Assembly (NCBI RefSeq): GCF_020911945.1
Contig: NZ_CP087135.1
Location: forward strand, 248,001 to 312,000
Direction: 5' to 3'
Origin: Flavobacterium galactosidilyticum
Lineage (GTDB): Bacteria > Bacteroidota > Bacteroidia > Flavobacteriales > Flavobacteriaceae
Length of the DNA: 64,000 bases
Shown here: piece by piece, positions 16,151 through 25,462 of the stretch
Numbering within the stretch: position 1 is the first letter of the stretch
How the letters are laid out: each line of letters begins with the position of its first letter
Program-made: the position numbers and the translations under genes
Notes under the pieces: generated by a model
Database searches by the model: none
The model's input: only the letters and a program-made list of their open reading frames with translations
What the model was told of the DNA's origin: nothing

Positions 16151-17369
16151 TTGCTCTGCTTATTTTTCCTGTTCGATTTAAATTTAACTTATCAACAAAA
16201 AATATTTTACGCGGAATTTTAAATTGTTGTAATTTCATCCCTAAAATATCTTTAATTTTTTTCTCTTCTATTTCAGCTCCTTTTTCTAAAACAATCTCCG
16301 CACAGATAAGATTTCCTAATACAGAATTTGCTTTCCCAAATACAAAAGCATTCTCAATTCCATCGATACTCCTTAGTTCTAATTCTACTTCATGCGGATT
16401 TACTTTGTATCCCCCTACATTTATCATTTCGTTTGATTTACCAATCAATTTGAAATAATGATCTGAATCATGTTTCCATTCAATAACATCGCCACTACAG
16501 TACCAGCCATTTTCTATCAAAAGATTCGACATTTGCCCTAATAATGACTCATTAATGTAGAGTACATTTTCTTTAATAACAATTTTATCCTTCAACCGCT
16601 CCGGGATATAAAAAAATTCACCTTCTGAACACAACAATGATCCTGCTTCAGTTGAAGCGTAAATATTTTTAATTTTTGCAAAAGGAAACATTCTTTTAAC
16701 TATCCTATACAAATTATCATCCGACTTTTCCCCTCCTAAAGTAACAGACTTAACATCATTAAAAAAAATATCTTTACTATTTAGTAATCTGTAAAATGTT
16801 GGTGTTGCTGAAATATGAGAAATTTCATATTTCAAAATCGATCGATTAATGGTTACTGCATCAATATTAAATAAATCAACCAAAGTGTTACTGTTAAATA
16901 AAGCCTGAAAGAATACCTGTAAACCCGCCATATGAGTAGCATTGAAAGCCAAACCCCATATTGAAGAGTCAAACTTTGGTCCAGTCTTAATTTCTCTACT
17001 AAACGAACTTACAGAGTGCACAACTTTTTTAGGAAGTCCAGTCGTGCCTGAAGTATAAATAGTAATTTGACTTTTTGACTCAGTTATTAACTTCAAATAT
17101 GATTTAAAAGAATCTAGTCCCAATCTTTCTACATAGACCACTTTCTCAGTATATTTTTCACCAACAAGCGAAATTATTTCGGAATCTGTAAAATCCTGAT
17201 CCAACAAGGTTACATTTTGGTTATGGATCAATGCCTTAATCAAATTAAGAAACAAGTCCACAGTTTTGATTTTATATGGATTTATAATAACACTATTTGA
17301 TTCATTTAAGTACCTGACAAGATCTTCATAACTAAAGGATACTGATTCATTTTCGTTAATGTAAAACAT
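16137..17369 (-). CDS. Adenylate-forming acyl ligase (ANL superfamily)
   Basis: This 410-residue enzyme activates a carboxylic acid with ATP. The phosphate-binding loop is YTSGTTGLPKK, the A5-type motif is YASTEAGSLL, the hinge region is GDVIEWKHDSDHYFKLIGKSNEMINVGGYKVNPHEVE, and the C-terminal catalytic lysine lies in NRTGKISR. It is shorter than long-chain acyl-CoA ligases (about 550 residues) because of a reduced N-terminal region, like ligases that load dedicated carrier proteins. The ACP gene ends 13 bases upstream, so loading of that ACP is the simplest idea (inference). Confidence 0.82.
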   Translation of the reverse strand: MFYINENESVSFSYEDLVRYLNESNSVIINPYKIKTVDLFLNLIKALIHNQNVTLLDQDFTDSEIISLVGEKYTEKVVYVERLGLDSFKSYLKLITESKSQITIYTSGTTGLPKKVVHSVSSFSREIKTGPKFDSSIWGLAFNATHMAGLQVFFQALFNSNTLVDLFNIDAVTINRSILKYEISHISATPTFYRLLNSKDIFFNDVKSVTLGGEKSDDNLYRIVKRMFPFAKIKNIYASTEAGSLLCSEGEFFYIPERLKDKIVIKENVLYINESLLGQMSNLLIENGWYCSGDVIEWKHDSDHYFKLIGKSNEMINVGGYKVNPHEVELELRSIDGIENAFVFGKANSVLGNLICAEIVLEKGAEIEEKKIKDILGMKLQQFKIPRKIFFVDKLNLNRTGKISRANVTK

Positions 17370-17382
17370 AGTTTATTACAAT

Positions 17383-17610
17383 TTATTTAGCCTCCAATAT
17401 ATCCAAAATTTCTCCTACAGTAGAAACAATTCCATTAGAGAATATATCAATATCAGTATCTTCCTCTATACGAACGGTTAATTCTGCTAGATCAAAAGAA
17501 TCTAATCCAATATCATCACGCAATTTTGCGTCTGAATTAATATCTGTTAAATGTTTCATTTTTTTACCTTCCAGTACTTCGTTAATTTTCAATAATAATA
17601 ATTCTTTCAT
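17383..17610 (-). CDS. Acyl carrier protein 1
   Basis: This 75-residue acidic helical protein has the phosphopantetheine-attachment serine at Ser38 in DIGLDSFDLAEL. The frame is open further upstream to 17706, but the ATG at 17610 (MKELLLLKINEV) gives a standard ACP length and lies 4 bases after the KASIII stop. It differs from ACP2 and ACP3, which have a WDSL attachment site. It is placed between KASIII-1 and the acyl ligase, both probable partners. Confidence 0.88.
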   Translation of the reverse strand: MKELLLLKINEVLEGKKMKHLTDINSDAKLRDDIGLDSFDLAELTVRIEEDTDIDIFSNGIVSTVGEILDILEAK

Positions 17611-17614
17611 CTTT

Positions 17615-18691
17615 TTAATATACTTTATAATCAATTGTTTTAAAAAATTTTGTTTTTGACAGATTTGTATAGCAGCCTGCCCAAGATAATCCAACACCAA
17701 AACCACACATTAAAACTTTATCCTTAGTAATTGGTTTATCTGAAATATGGCTTAACAACAACGGTATCGAACATGGCCCAGTATTTCCATAAGTTTCAAC
17801 TCCTAAAGGCACTTTTTCAGGAATAATTTTCAATTTACGGCGTAAATATTCAACCATAAAATTATTGGCCTGATGAAATAAAAATAAATCAACTTCAGTT
17901 TTAGACCATCTAGCTTTTTCTAATAGATCATCAACTAACTTTGGCACTTTATTTATAGCAAAATTAAAAATTTCAGTACCATTCATATACAAGTCATTTT
18001 CAGATCTGACATTTCCATCTTGATCCATTATTTCATTTGCAGTTAGATTTGAAACTGGTTTTCTGAATCCTCCGGCAGGAACTATTAACTCTGAAAATCC
18101 TGAACCTTTATTATGAATTTTAAAACCAATATCATCAATACCTCTTGTAACATATGTCGCCGAACCAGCGTCTCCAAAAACCATTCGTAAAGACTTGTCT
18201 TTAGGATTTATTAGTTTAGAAGTCGTATCTCCTGCTAAAACCAATACATTTTTACAAGCACCTGAATTTATCAATAAAGAAGCCTGGAACAAGCCAACAA
18301 CATAACCACTGCACCCTAATCTGATATCTAAACAAAAAACATTTTCATTAAGTCCTAATCGGCTTTGTAAAACATTGCTAGTTTGTGGTAAACAATAATC
18401 ATTAGTCTGAGAAACAAATACTAGTCCATCTATTTCATCTTTTACTATATCCATCTGCTCTATCAAATGTTCTGCACTTTGATAACATAAATCTGAAGCT
18501 GTAGTTGAATCATCCGTTATTCGCACTTCTTTAACCCCTGTAGTAGCAATGATTTTACGAACTTCTTCCTCACCATATACAGAACTTAATGAATCTAATT
18601 TTAAAACCTTTTCCGGAACGACTGTAGCAACCCCAACAATGCAGATATTTTTAAATACTGTTTCCAAATTAATTATTTTTAAACATAACAA
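17615..18691 (-). CDS. 3-oxoacyl-ACP synthase III family protein (KASIII-1)
   Basis: This 358-residue FabH-like condensing enzyme has the complete triad Cys127 (RLGCSGY), His273 (FHQAN) and Asn303 (YGNTGP). KASIII enzymes extend an acyl starter with malonyl-ACP, while some relatives (such as CerJ) transfer acyl groups to sugars or other acceptors. The first ATG (18691) overlaps the preceding SDR gene by 13 bases. The N-terminal 12 residues before FKNICIVGVATVVP look like an extension, so a slightly later start is possible. It is one of three paralogues in this locus, each with its own ACP gene. Confidence 0.88.
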   Translation of the reverse strand: MLCLKIINLETVFKNICIVGVATVVPEKVLKLDSLSSVYGEEEVRKIIATTGVKEVRITDDSTTASDLCYQSAEHLIEQMDIVKDEIDGLVFVSQTNDYCLPQTSNVLQSRLGLNENVFCLDIRLGCSGYVVGLFQASLLINSGACKNVLVLAGDTTSKLINPKDKSLRMVFGDAGSATYVTRGIDDIGFKIHNKGSGFSELIVPAGGFRKPVSNLTANEIMDQDGNVRSENDLYMNGTEIFNFAINKVPKLVDDLLEKARWSKTEVDLFLFHQANNFMVEYLRRKLKIIPEKVPLGVETYGNTGPCSIPLLLSHISDKPITKDKVLMCGFGVGLSWAGCYTNLSKTKFFKTIDYKVY

Positions 18692-19434
18692 GTTCTACCT
18701 CCATCTAATATAATATCCTGACCCGTCATCCATTTACTCGCATCTGAAAGTAAAAAAGTAATGCAATAAGCAACATCATCAGGTTCACCATATCCCAAAG
18801 GATATTTTTGTTCATCCAAAACAAGGTCTTCTTTTGTTAAATGCTGTCCTTCAGCATTATTAACCATTTCAGTTCTGACAATTCCAGGCGAAACTGTATT
18901 AACTCTTATTTTTTTATTGGCTAACTCTTTTGCAAAAACTTTTGAAGTAGCTATAAGAGCAGCTTTGTTCCCACAATAAAGAGAGCTACCAGGTATAGCG
19001 AAATGAGCCGCAATTGAAGCAAGTGAAACAATAGACCCACAAGAATTAATTTTCTTCTTTTTTACCAACATTTGTGTTAAAAACAAAAAAGCATCATAAT
19101 TTAATGATCGCTCCATTTCAAGAAATTCACGATTAATAAATTGTAAAGGAATACTATTAACTACTCCTGCAGAGTGAACAAACCCATCAATTTTAGAAAC
19201 ATTCTCTACAATCATTTTTATATCATCAATATTTCGCAAATCAGCTTCAATAGATACAACTTTTCCTTCACCTAGAATTTCCAGTTCTTCAAGTTTTTCT
19301 GTATTTCTACCAACTACATAGAGTGAACATCCTAAATTTATTAACAATCGACATGTTGCAAAACCAATTCCTGAAGTAGCTCCTGTTATTAAGATGTTTT
19401 TATTATTAATATCAAATCTATTGTTAAAAATCAT
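18679..19434 (-). CDS. SDR-family reductase, FabG-like (SDR2)
   Basis: This 251-residue Rossmann-fold enzyme has the cofactor loop TGATSGIG (about 18-25), the HSAG motif in place of NNAG, a catalytic Ser in SIVSLASIAAHF and YxxxK as YCGNK. It ends with the FabG-like TGQDIILDGGR. It overlaps the Rieske gene by 11 bases and KASIII-1 by 13 bases, so it belongs to the same tightly coupled operon. It is a second candidate 3-oxoacyl-ACP reductase, or it may oxidise or reduce the product of the neighbouring oxygenase. Confidence 0.8.
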   Translation of the reverse strand: MIFNNRFDINNKNILITGATSGIGFATCRLLINLGCSLYVVGRNTEKLEELEILGEGKVVSIEADLRNIDDIKMIVENVSKIDGFVHSAGVVNSIPLQFINREFLEMERSLNYDAFLFLTQMLVKKKKINSCGSIVSLASIAAHFAIPGSSLYCGNKAALIATSKVFAKELANKKIRVNTVSPGIVRTEMVNNAEGQHLTKEDLVLDEQKYPLGYGEPDDVAYCITFLLSDASKWMTGQDIILDGGRTCYV

Positions 19435-20521
19435 AAGTATTTATTTGTGAACAATAATGTTCATGAAATTCTTTTATCCTAAACTCTTCCTTATTAAGAT
19501 ACAAACTTTTGTTACTCATCGTTAATCCCTTTTGAACATTCTGAATTATCTCTTTGTCTTCATTTAAAATCTCATTCCCAAAATTAACTATATCAACATT
19601 TACAACATCCTGATAATTACGATAGTCCTCCATATTATTAATTTTACATTCAAAATATCGGGTACGAAGATTAGTCTCACAAAAACTATTAGGTAAAGCG
19701 TGACCAATATAAAAAGAAATCCCTTCAGTTGAAGAAATGAATAAATTCGGATAAATAAATAAATGATAATAGGTATCATGTTTAAATTCTCTATTATCAA
19801 GATACTTAAGTATTTTTTTTCTTTTTAGTGACGTTTCATTCTTTTCTACAGGTAAATGACCAGAGGAATTTCCATTGAAAAAATCAAAGTTTACAAATGG
19901 CTTTAGACCAATACCAAGGCGTTCCACCAACGAATTTTTATGAACAGGCAAACAATGATAACACTCCAAAACATTTTCCGATAGCAACTTCCAATTACAC
20001 TGATGCAAATTACAAGTATATGTTATTTTTTTTCCTAATCCTTCGGATATATCAATTAGTTTGTTGTAAAAAATCCCCAATTGATCTTCAATTGTTTTTG
20101 CTGATTTTCCAATATTCACAAAAACAAAGTCACCAACAATCTGAACTTCATATTGGTCTAGTAATAAATCTGATTCTTCCGGCGTTTCAAAGAATTCTTT
20201 TGCAAAAGCATTAATTGGTTTTCCTTCACTATTATACGTCCAATTATGGTATAAACACATTATTGGTCTTTTCCCAAAATCATTAATAAATATTTTATTG
20301 GCACGATGCGAACAGACATTTTTAAATGCACGGATTCCATCTTTTCCTGTATTCGTAACAAAATAGGAGTTTTGATTATATTCAACTACAAAATAACTGA
20401 ATCTTTCTGACAACTCAGATTTCATACAGGCAAATTGCCAATTGGCTTCAAAAACATCTTTAATTTCTGTTTCGAAATATTCTTTATTGGTATAATGAAA
20501 TGGTGTAAGTTTCTGTATCAT
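19424..20521 (-). CDS. Rieske non-heme iron oxygenase (alpha-subunit type)
   Basis: This 365-residue protein has a Rieske [2Fe-2S] site, Cys70-x-His72 (CSHR) and Cys89-x2-His92 (CLYHNWTY), followed by the mononuclear iron site at His189 and His194 in NVLECYHCLPVH. A probable acidic third ligand lies in the later EILNEDKEIIQNVQ. These are the hallmarks of aromatic-ring-hydroxylating-type oxygenases, many of which act on non-aromatic substrates. No reductase or ferredoxin gene is adjacent, so electrons must come from general partners. Being overlapped by SDR2 and 1 base after KASIII-2, it probably oxidises the acyl chain or the sugar made here (inference). Confidence 0.85.
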   Translation of the reverse strand: MIQKLTPFHYTNKEYFETEIKDVFEANWQFACMKSELSERFSYFVVEYNQNSYFVTNTGKDGIRAFKNVCSHRANKIFINDFGKRPIMCLYHNWTYNSEGKPINAFAKEFFETPEESDLLLDQYEVQIVGDFVFVNIGKSAKTIEDQLGIFYNKLIDISEGLGKKITYTCNLHQCNWKLLSENVLECYHCLPVHKNSLVERLGIGLKPFVNFDFFNGNSSGHLPVEKNETSLKRKKILKYLDNREFKHDTYYHLFIYPNLFISSTEGISFYIGHALPNSFCETNLRTRYFECKINNMEDYRNYQDVVNVDIVNFGNEILNEDKEIIQNVQKGLTMSNKSLYLNKEEFRIKEFHEHYCSQINTYDF

Positions 20522-20522
20522 A

Positions 20523-21575
20523 CTAGATGTGAATTATTGGAGTTACAATTACATTATTAGTCTCAACATACATAGCTCCCCATGACAAACCAACTCCAAA
20601 GCCTGAAAGAATCATTTTCAATGGTTTTTCTTGAATCTCATTTTGTATTTTATCTAATATTGTAATAGGAATAGTAGCAGAAGCAGAGTTCCCGTAATCA
20701 TATAGGGAATAGGGAACTTTTTCGACAGGTAATTTCAATCGCTTACGAATCATTTCATTTAAATACTTATTAGCCTGATGAAAAACAAAATAATCTAAAC
20801 TGTCAAAATCTATATTGTATTGACCAATTAACTGATTAACTGTTTTCGGCGCCGTTGATATTGCAAATGAAAACACCTCAGTCCCTATCATCGTCGCATC
20901 AATTCCTCTTAGGCATATACCATCCCCCTTCTCAACATATTCCAATGATTCTTCAGAAAAACGATTACGATAACCACCATCATTAATCATAATGTTTTGA
21001 AATCCAGAGCCATCATTCCCTAAATCAAAAAACATATCTGATGCAGTTGCATCCAATTCAAATGCAGTTGCAGTAGCAGCATCGGAGAATAAAGGCTGTG
21101 TACTTCTATCTTTCTTCGAAGCTTGCTTTGTTAACGTATCACCTGCTAATAAAACACCTTTTTTTATCTGATGTGACTGCATTAGTGAAGCTATCAAAAA
21201 ACTGCCATATATATAACCGCTACATCCCAATGGAACATCTAAACATAGGCATGTTTGTTCTAACCCTAAACGATCTTGTAGAATTATACTTTGCAAAGGC
21301 ACAACATATTCAGGTGTTTGAGTAATAACAATTAAAATCCCAACCTCACTTTTGTCCCACTTTAACAAATCCATTTGTTTGTTAAAAGCAGGTACAAATA
21401 AATCTGCCGTACAAGTATCTTCGTCTGTTACTCTTCTATAACGCACTCCAACAGTCTTTACATATTTCTCTGCATCATCTGAATCATTAAAGATGGAATT
21501 GGTCAAATTATCCTCGATATAAGCAGGGGCTACACCAACGATTGAACTTAATTTTACCCCTTTTACTGTAAACAT
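20523..21575 (-). CDS. 3-oxoacyl-ACP synthase III family protein (KASIII-2)
   Basis: This 350-residue FabH-like protein has the intact triad Cys118 (PLGCSGY), His266 (FHQAN) and Asn296 (YGNSAS). The fold and length match KASIII. Its ATG shares one base with the stop codon of ACP2 (TAATG), so translation of the two is coupled and they are very likely partners. The same arrangement occurs in the ACP3/KASIII-3 pair. It stops one base before the Rieske oxygenase start. Confidence 0.88.
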   Translation of the reverse strand: MFTVKGVKLSSIVGVAPAYIEDNLTNSIFNDSDDAEKYVKTVGVRYRRVTDEDTCTADLFVPAFNKQMDLLKWDKSEVGILIVITQTPEYVVPLQSIILQDRLGLEQTCLCLDVPLGCSGYIYGSFLIASLMQSHQIKKGVLLAGDTLTKQASKKDRSTQPLFSDAATATAFELDATASDMFFDLGNDGSGFQNIMINDGGYRNRFSEESLEYVEKGDGICLRGIDATMIGTEVFSFAISTAPKTVNQLIGQYNIDFDSLDYFVFHQANKYLNEMIRKRLKLPVEKVPYSLYDYGNSASATIPITILDKIQNEIQEKPLKMILSGFGVGLSWGAMYVETNNVIVTPIIHI

Positions 21576-21802
21576 TATGCTGTAGCTATATTATATAATT
21601 CCTGAATAATTACCGCGTTTTTTATTTGATCACCCGATAGTTTCTTTCCTAAATTAAAATCAAAATGCGCAATCAAAGACAATGCTGTTAATGAATCCCA
21701 CTCATCTAAATCTTTAAAATTGGTTTCTAATGTCATTAAAGAAATCTCTGTTTCCATAAATACTTCTTCTTGTAACTCCTTAATAAAATTCTCTGCTGTC
21801 AT
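21575..21802 (-). CDS. Acyl carrier protein 2
   Basis: This 75-residue carrier protein has the attachment serine at Ser37 in FKDLDEWDSLTALSLI. The WDSL context is shared with ACP3 and not with ACP1. It overlaps KASIII-2 by one base. A run of ATTT repeats (21803-21821) just upstream separates it from the PglD-like gene. Confidence 0.87.
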   Translation of the reverse strand: MTAENFIKELQEEVFMETEISLMTLETNFKDLDEWDSLTALSLIAHFDFNLGKKLSGDQIKNAVIIQELYNIATA

Positions 21803-21823
21803 ATTTATTTATTTATTTATTTA

Positions 21824-22468
21824 TTAAAATTTTTGTTTCATTGCTGGAACACCAAAATATACTCCATCATCCTTTATACTTTTGAACAAGCAAGAATGCA
21901 AATTTACAGTATTTCTGTCACCTACCGTTATATTCTGAATAATTGAGGAGTTTAAATTAAATGTATTTAATTTACCAATTTTTACACATCCTGAAATAGA
22001 TGTTCTAGGACCAAATAAATTAAAATCACCAATAGTTACATCATGACCAAAACCTGATGTCCCGTTTAAAATATTGAAATTTCCAATTGAAATATTACAA
22101 GTAAACATAACATGATGTCCAATAATATTACCAAGCCCTATACGATTAGAATTATCAAAATCAACGGACGGATCAATGATATTTGGAAAAATAAAATTCA
22201 TGTCTTTAAGTTTTTCAACAATAGAAGTTCTTACAGTATTATTAGCTATTGCGATACAAATATTTTTAACTTCGATTCTATTACTTAATATATCACTTAA
22301 ATTACCAACAACTTTTATCCCATAAATTATATCGCTTCCGAGAACATTAGGATTGTCGTCTATAAAACCTATAATTTTAAACCTAGGATTTATTTTATTT
22401 ATCGATTTGATATAATAAGCCACTTCTTTTCCCAACCCGCTTGCGCCTATTATTAATATATCTTCCAT
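21824..22468 (-). CDS. NeuD/PglD-family sugar acyltransferase
   Basis: This 214-residue protein has an N-terminal Rossmann-like nucleotide-sugar-binding part (IIGASGLGKEVAYYI) and a C-terminal left-handed beta-helix of hexapeptide repeats. The conserved catalytic-type histidine is present in GFGHDVTIGDFN, and it ends in the usual GVPA motif. PglD N-acetylates the 4-amino group of a UDP-amino sugar. Here it sits between the PglC-like gene and the ACP2/KASIII-2 pair. It may therefore use acetyl-CoA, or possibly an acyl-ACP made by its neighbours. Confidence 0.85.
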   Translation of the reverse strand: MEDILIIGASGLGKEVAYYIKSINKINPRFKIIGFIDDNPNVLGSDIIYGIKVVGNLSDILSNRIEVKNICIAIANNTVRTSIVEKLKDMNFIFPNIIDPSVDFDNSNRIGLGNIIGHHVMFTCNISIGNFNILNGTSGFGHDVTIGDFNLFGPRTSISGCVKIGKLNTFNLNSSIIQNITVGDRNTVNLHSCLFKSIKDDGVYFGVPAMKQKF

Positions 22469-22470
22469 TT

Positions 22471-23076
22471 TTAATTATTTCCTTTAAATGCTTCTGTTGT
22501 AACTTGCCCTTCCATATTTATTCCTTCTCTTAAAAATACTTTTTTTAAAGTTAAAAAATATATTTTAATATCTAATATCAAACTAACATGATTAACATAC
22601 CAAACATCATATTCAAATTTTTTCTCCCAACTAATTGCATTCCTACCATTAACTTGCGCCCAACCAGTAATTCCTGGTTTAACTTCATGCCTTCGACATT
22701 GTATATTATTGTATAAAGGCAAATATTCAGGCAATAAAGGTCTTGGCCCTATTAAACTCATATCTCCTTTTAAAACATTTAACAATTGAGGTATTTCATC
22801 TAAAGATGTTTTACGAACAAATTTACCAATGTTAGTTAATCGATAATCATCAGATAATAGATTCCCATCATGATCTTTTTTATCATTCATTGTTTTAAAT
22901 TTAATAATCTTAAAGATTACTCCATTTAGTCCAGGACGAAATTGAAAGAAAAAAGGTTTTCCTTGATTTGCAATATACAATCCAATTGTCACCACTATAA
23001 ACAAAGGACTTAATAAACATAAACCCAACAACGCTAAAACAAAATCAATTATTCTTTTAAAAAAAAACTTATACAT
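22471..23076 (-). CDS. Initiating sugar-phosphate transferase (PglC-like)
   Basis: This 201-residue monotopic phosphoglycosyl transferase starts repeat-unit assembly by placing a sugar-phosphate on undecaprenyl phosphate. It has the N-terminal membrane hairpin ([22 protein letters not shown]), KFKTMND, the DE-type catalytic pair in [27 protein letters not shown] and the [12 protein letters not shown] motif. The short length (no multi-membrane WbaP-like N-terminus) matches PglC. It overlaps the GT4 gene by 8 bases and is followed 2 bases later by the PglD-like gene, supporting a diNAcBac-like first sugar. Confidence 0.92.
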   Translation of the reverse strand: MYKFFFKRIIDFVLALLGLCLLSPLFIVVTIGLYIANQGKPFFFQFRPGLNGVIFKIIKFKTMNDKKDHDGNLLSDDYRLTNIGKFVRKTSLDEIPQLLNVLKGDMSLIGPRPLLPEYLPLYNNIQCRRHEVKPGITGWAQVNGRNAISWEKKFEYDVWYVNHVSLILDIKIYFLTLKKVFLREGINMEGQVTTEAFKGNN

Positions 23077-24277
23077 TTTCTATTTTATTTTTGATAAGAG
23101 AATAAGAACGACCCACTGTATATTCCTTATGTAATAAATCGATGGAGTTTTTGCACATTATTTTATACATCTCTTCGTTAGAACAAATTTCATCAATTAC
23201 TTTATGCATGTTTACAATATCACCTGCTATAATCTTGAAACCACATTTATTAGCTTCTAATATATCCCCTAGATCAGTAACTTCGTCAGTTGCTGCAATA
23301 ACTGGCTTACTCATTTCTAAATAAGATAATAGTCGTGAAGGAAAGTTGGGAATTGTAAAATCCTTATCCAAAAAAATCATTCCAACATCACAGGCATTTA
23401 ATAGTAAATCATAATCTGACTTCTTTAAACCAGATATTAATTTTGCGTTTTTTACTTGTTTTTCAATAAACCACTTTTCAATTCGGCCATATTCAGTACC
23501 AGAACCAACGACCAAAAAGAATACATTCACATTTACATTAGTCTCTATTGTCTCTAAAAGAAAATTTAAGCCTTGTGGCTTCCCAAGATTGCCTCCATAC
23601 ACAAAAATCTTTTTGTCTAATGGCAAGCTATACTTTATCTTAATTTCTTTGTATTCTGGAGAGACTTGAAAAGACGGTATTGGTTCGATTGAATTTGGGT
23701 TAACTTCCACATTATTTGGGTTTAAATATGGATTATGAGTTATTACATATTCTTTATTTGCAACGGACATACATCCAATAGTATCTGATAACTCATACAA
23801 CTTTTGTTCTTTTCTTAAAAACATTTTATGAAGCATCCCACCATCCTTTAGCATTTTCATATCCACCGCATTTTGTGGGAAAATATCTTTTAATAATAAA
23901 TAGGAATAGGCATTATCTCGTTTTTTAATATAATCAATCACTTTAGAAAAAGTAATTGGTGGTGTTGAATATAAAACCAAATCAAATTTAACAGCCGTGA
24001 AATAACTTTTAATTGCATTTAAATACTGATACTCAACAGCTAAAGTTCCTAATCCCTTTTCTACTATATTTGTTTTTTGCAGATTAAATGTGCGTACTTT
24101 TAAAATACTTACATCTGATTCTTTGACTAATTGAGTCGGTTTATTTTCCCTACGTTCTAAAGGTGTTACAACTGAAACATTATGCCCTTCATCTCTAAAC
24201 TTGCGCAGCAAATCAGTATAAATTCCCCGTTCATCTAGGGTGTTTATTTTAACTAAGGTCAAAAAAAGAATATTCAT
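23069..24277 (-). CDS. Glycosyltransferase family 4, WbuB-like (probable FucNAc transferase)
   Basis: This 402-residue GT-B enzyme has an N-terminal acceptor half with [13 protein letters not shown], as in WbuB-type transferases, and a C-terminal nucleotide-sugar half ([21 protein letters not shown], then [22 protein letters not shown]). WbuB-like enzymes often accompany fnlABC and transfer L-FucNAc, and those genes lie directly upstream here. It probably adds the second sugar to the PglC product at the inner membrane. Confidence 0.85.
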   Translation of the reverse strand: MNILFLTLVKINTLDERGIYTDLLRKFRDEGHNVSVVTPLERRENKPTQLVKESDVSILKVRTFNLQKTNIVEKGLGTLAVEYQYLNAIKSYFTAVKFDLVLYSTPPITFSKVIDYIKKRDNAYSYLLLKDIFPQNAVDMKMLKDGGMLHKMFLRKEQKLYELSDTIGCMSVANKEYVITHNPYLNPNNVEVNPNSIEPIPSFQVSPEYKEIKIKYSLPLDKKIFVYGGNLGKPQGLNFLLETIETNVNVNVFFLVVGSGTEYGRIEKWFIEKQVKNAKLISGLKKSDYDLLLNACDVGMIFLDKDFTIPNFPSRLLSYLEMSKPVIAATDEVTDLGDILEANKCGFKIIAGDIVNMHKVIDEICSNEEMYKIMCKNSIDLLHKEYTVGRSYSLIKNKIENV

Positions 24278-24288
24278 AGAAACTTAAA

Positions 24289-25431
24289 TTAATTAGATTC
24301 ACTCCATACCACACGCTTTATATAATCCGTATAACTCAAAATGATTCGGATCACTTTCTCCGATACATTAGGCATCGAATAATCTGCTACTGCTCTAAAA
24401 TTGCGCTCTACTCCTCTCTTCTGTGTTTGCAATTGAACCAGTCCCTGCATTATTCTTTCTGGATTCAATCCCACCATCATTACGGAAGCTTCCTCCATTG
24501 CTTCAGGACGTTCATGTGCATCACGAATATTTAAAGCTCGAAAATTCAGAGTCGATGATTCTTCAGAAATAGTACCGCTATCTGACAAAACCGCATAGGA
24601 TTTCATTTGCAAAGCATTATAATCATTAAATCCCATTGGTTTCAAAAACTGCACTTCTGGTCTCATGACAATCTGTTTAGAATCAATCATCTTTTGTGTT
24701 CTCGGATGTGTACTTACAATAATAGGATAACCATACTTTTCTGCAATCAAATTCATGCTTTCCATCAAACCTTTAAAGTTCTTTTCACTATTGATATTTT
24801 CCTCCCTATGAGCTGATACAACAAAATATTTATTTTCTTCTAAATTTAACTTTTCTAAAACAGCTGAAGCATTAATATTTGGTAAATAATGATGTAACAC
24901 TTCATACATTGGAGAACCCGTTTTAATAATCCTATCGGCAGGCAATCCTTCTCTTAATAAATATTCACGAGCAATGGAACTATAGGTCAAATTTATGTCT
25001 GAAACGTGATCTACAATTTTCCGGTTAGTTTCTTCTGGTACTCTCTGATCAAAACAGCGATTACCAGCTTCCATGTGAAAAATAGGAATGTGACGTTTCT
25101 TTGCTGGAATAGCACACAAACAACTATTCGTATCTCCCAAAACTAAAAAAGCATCAGGGTTTTCGCTCTCTAGCAAAGGATCAATTTTAATTAATATTTG
25201 ACCAATTGTTTCAGTTGCTGATACACCCGCAGCATTAAGGAAAAAATCAGGTTTGCGTATCCCCAAATCATCAAAGAAAATTTGGTTTAATTCGTAATCA
25301 TAATTTTGACCTGTATGAACAATAACGTGCTCAATAGCTTCCGAAGAATCTAAAGCAGCTATTACTCTTGACAATCGTATAATTTCGGGTCTTGTACCCA
25401 CTACAGTCATTACTTTTAGTTGTGCTTTCAT
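24289..25431 (-). CDS. fnlC: UDP-N-acetylglucosamine 2-epimerase-type enzyme of L-FucNAc synthesis
   Basis: This 380-residue non-hydrolysing 2-epimerase has a GT-B-like fold. Signatures are VGTRPEIIRLSRVI, VHTGQNYDYELN, LGDTNSC, FHMEAGNRCFDQRVPEETNRKIVDH and SDSGTISEE. The GNRCFDQRVPEE form is typical of the FnlC/CapG branch rather than plain WecB. It would convert UDP-L-PneNAc to UDP-L-FucNAc as the last step after FnlA and FnlB, which are encoded just upstream. Confidence 0.9.
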   Translation of the reverse strand: MKAQLKVMTVVGTRPEIIRLSRVIAALDSSEAIEHVIVHTGQNYDYELNQIFFDDLGIRKPDFFLNAAGVSATETIGQILIKIDPLLESENPDAFLVLGDTNSCLCAIPAKKRHIPIFHMEAGNRCFDQRVPEETNRKIVDHVSDINLTYSSIAREYLLREGLPADRIIKTGSPMYEVLHHYLPNINASAVLEKLNLEENKYFVVSAHREENINSEKNFKGLMESMNLIAEKYGYPIIVSTHPRTQKMIDSKQIVMRPEVQFLKPMGFNDYNALQMKSYAVLSDSGTISEESSTLNFRALNIRDAHERPEAMEEASVMMVGLNPERIMQGLVQLQTQKRGVERNFRAVADYSMPNVSEKVIRIILSYTDYIKRVVWSESN

Positions 25432-25462
25432 TTTAGTTCTTTATTCTTAATCGTTAAAAATT

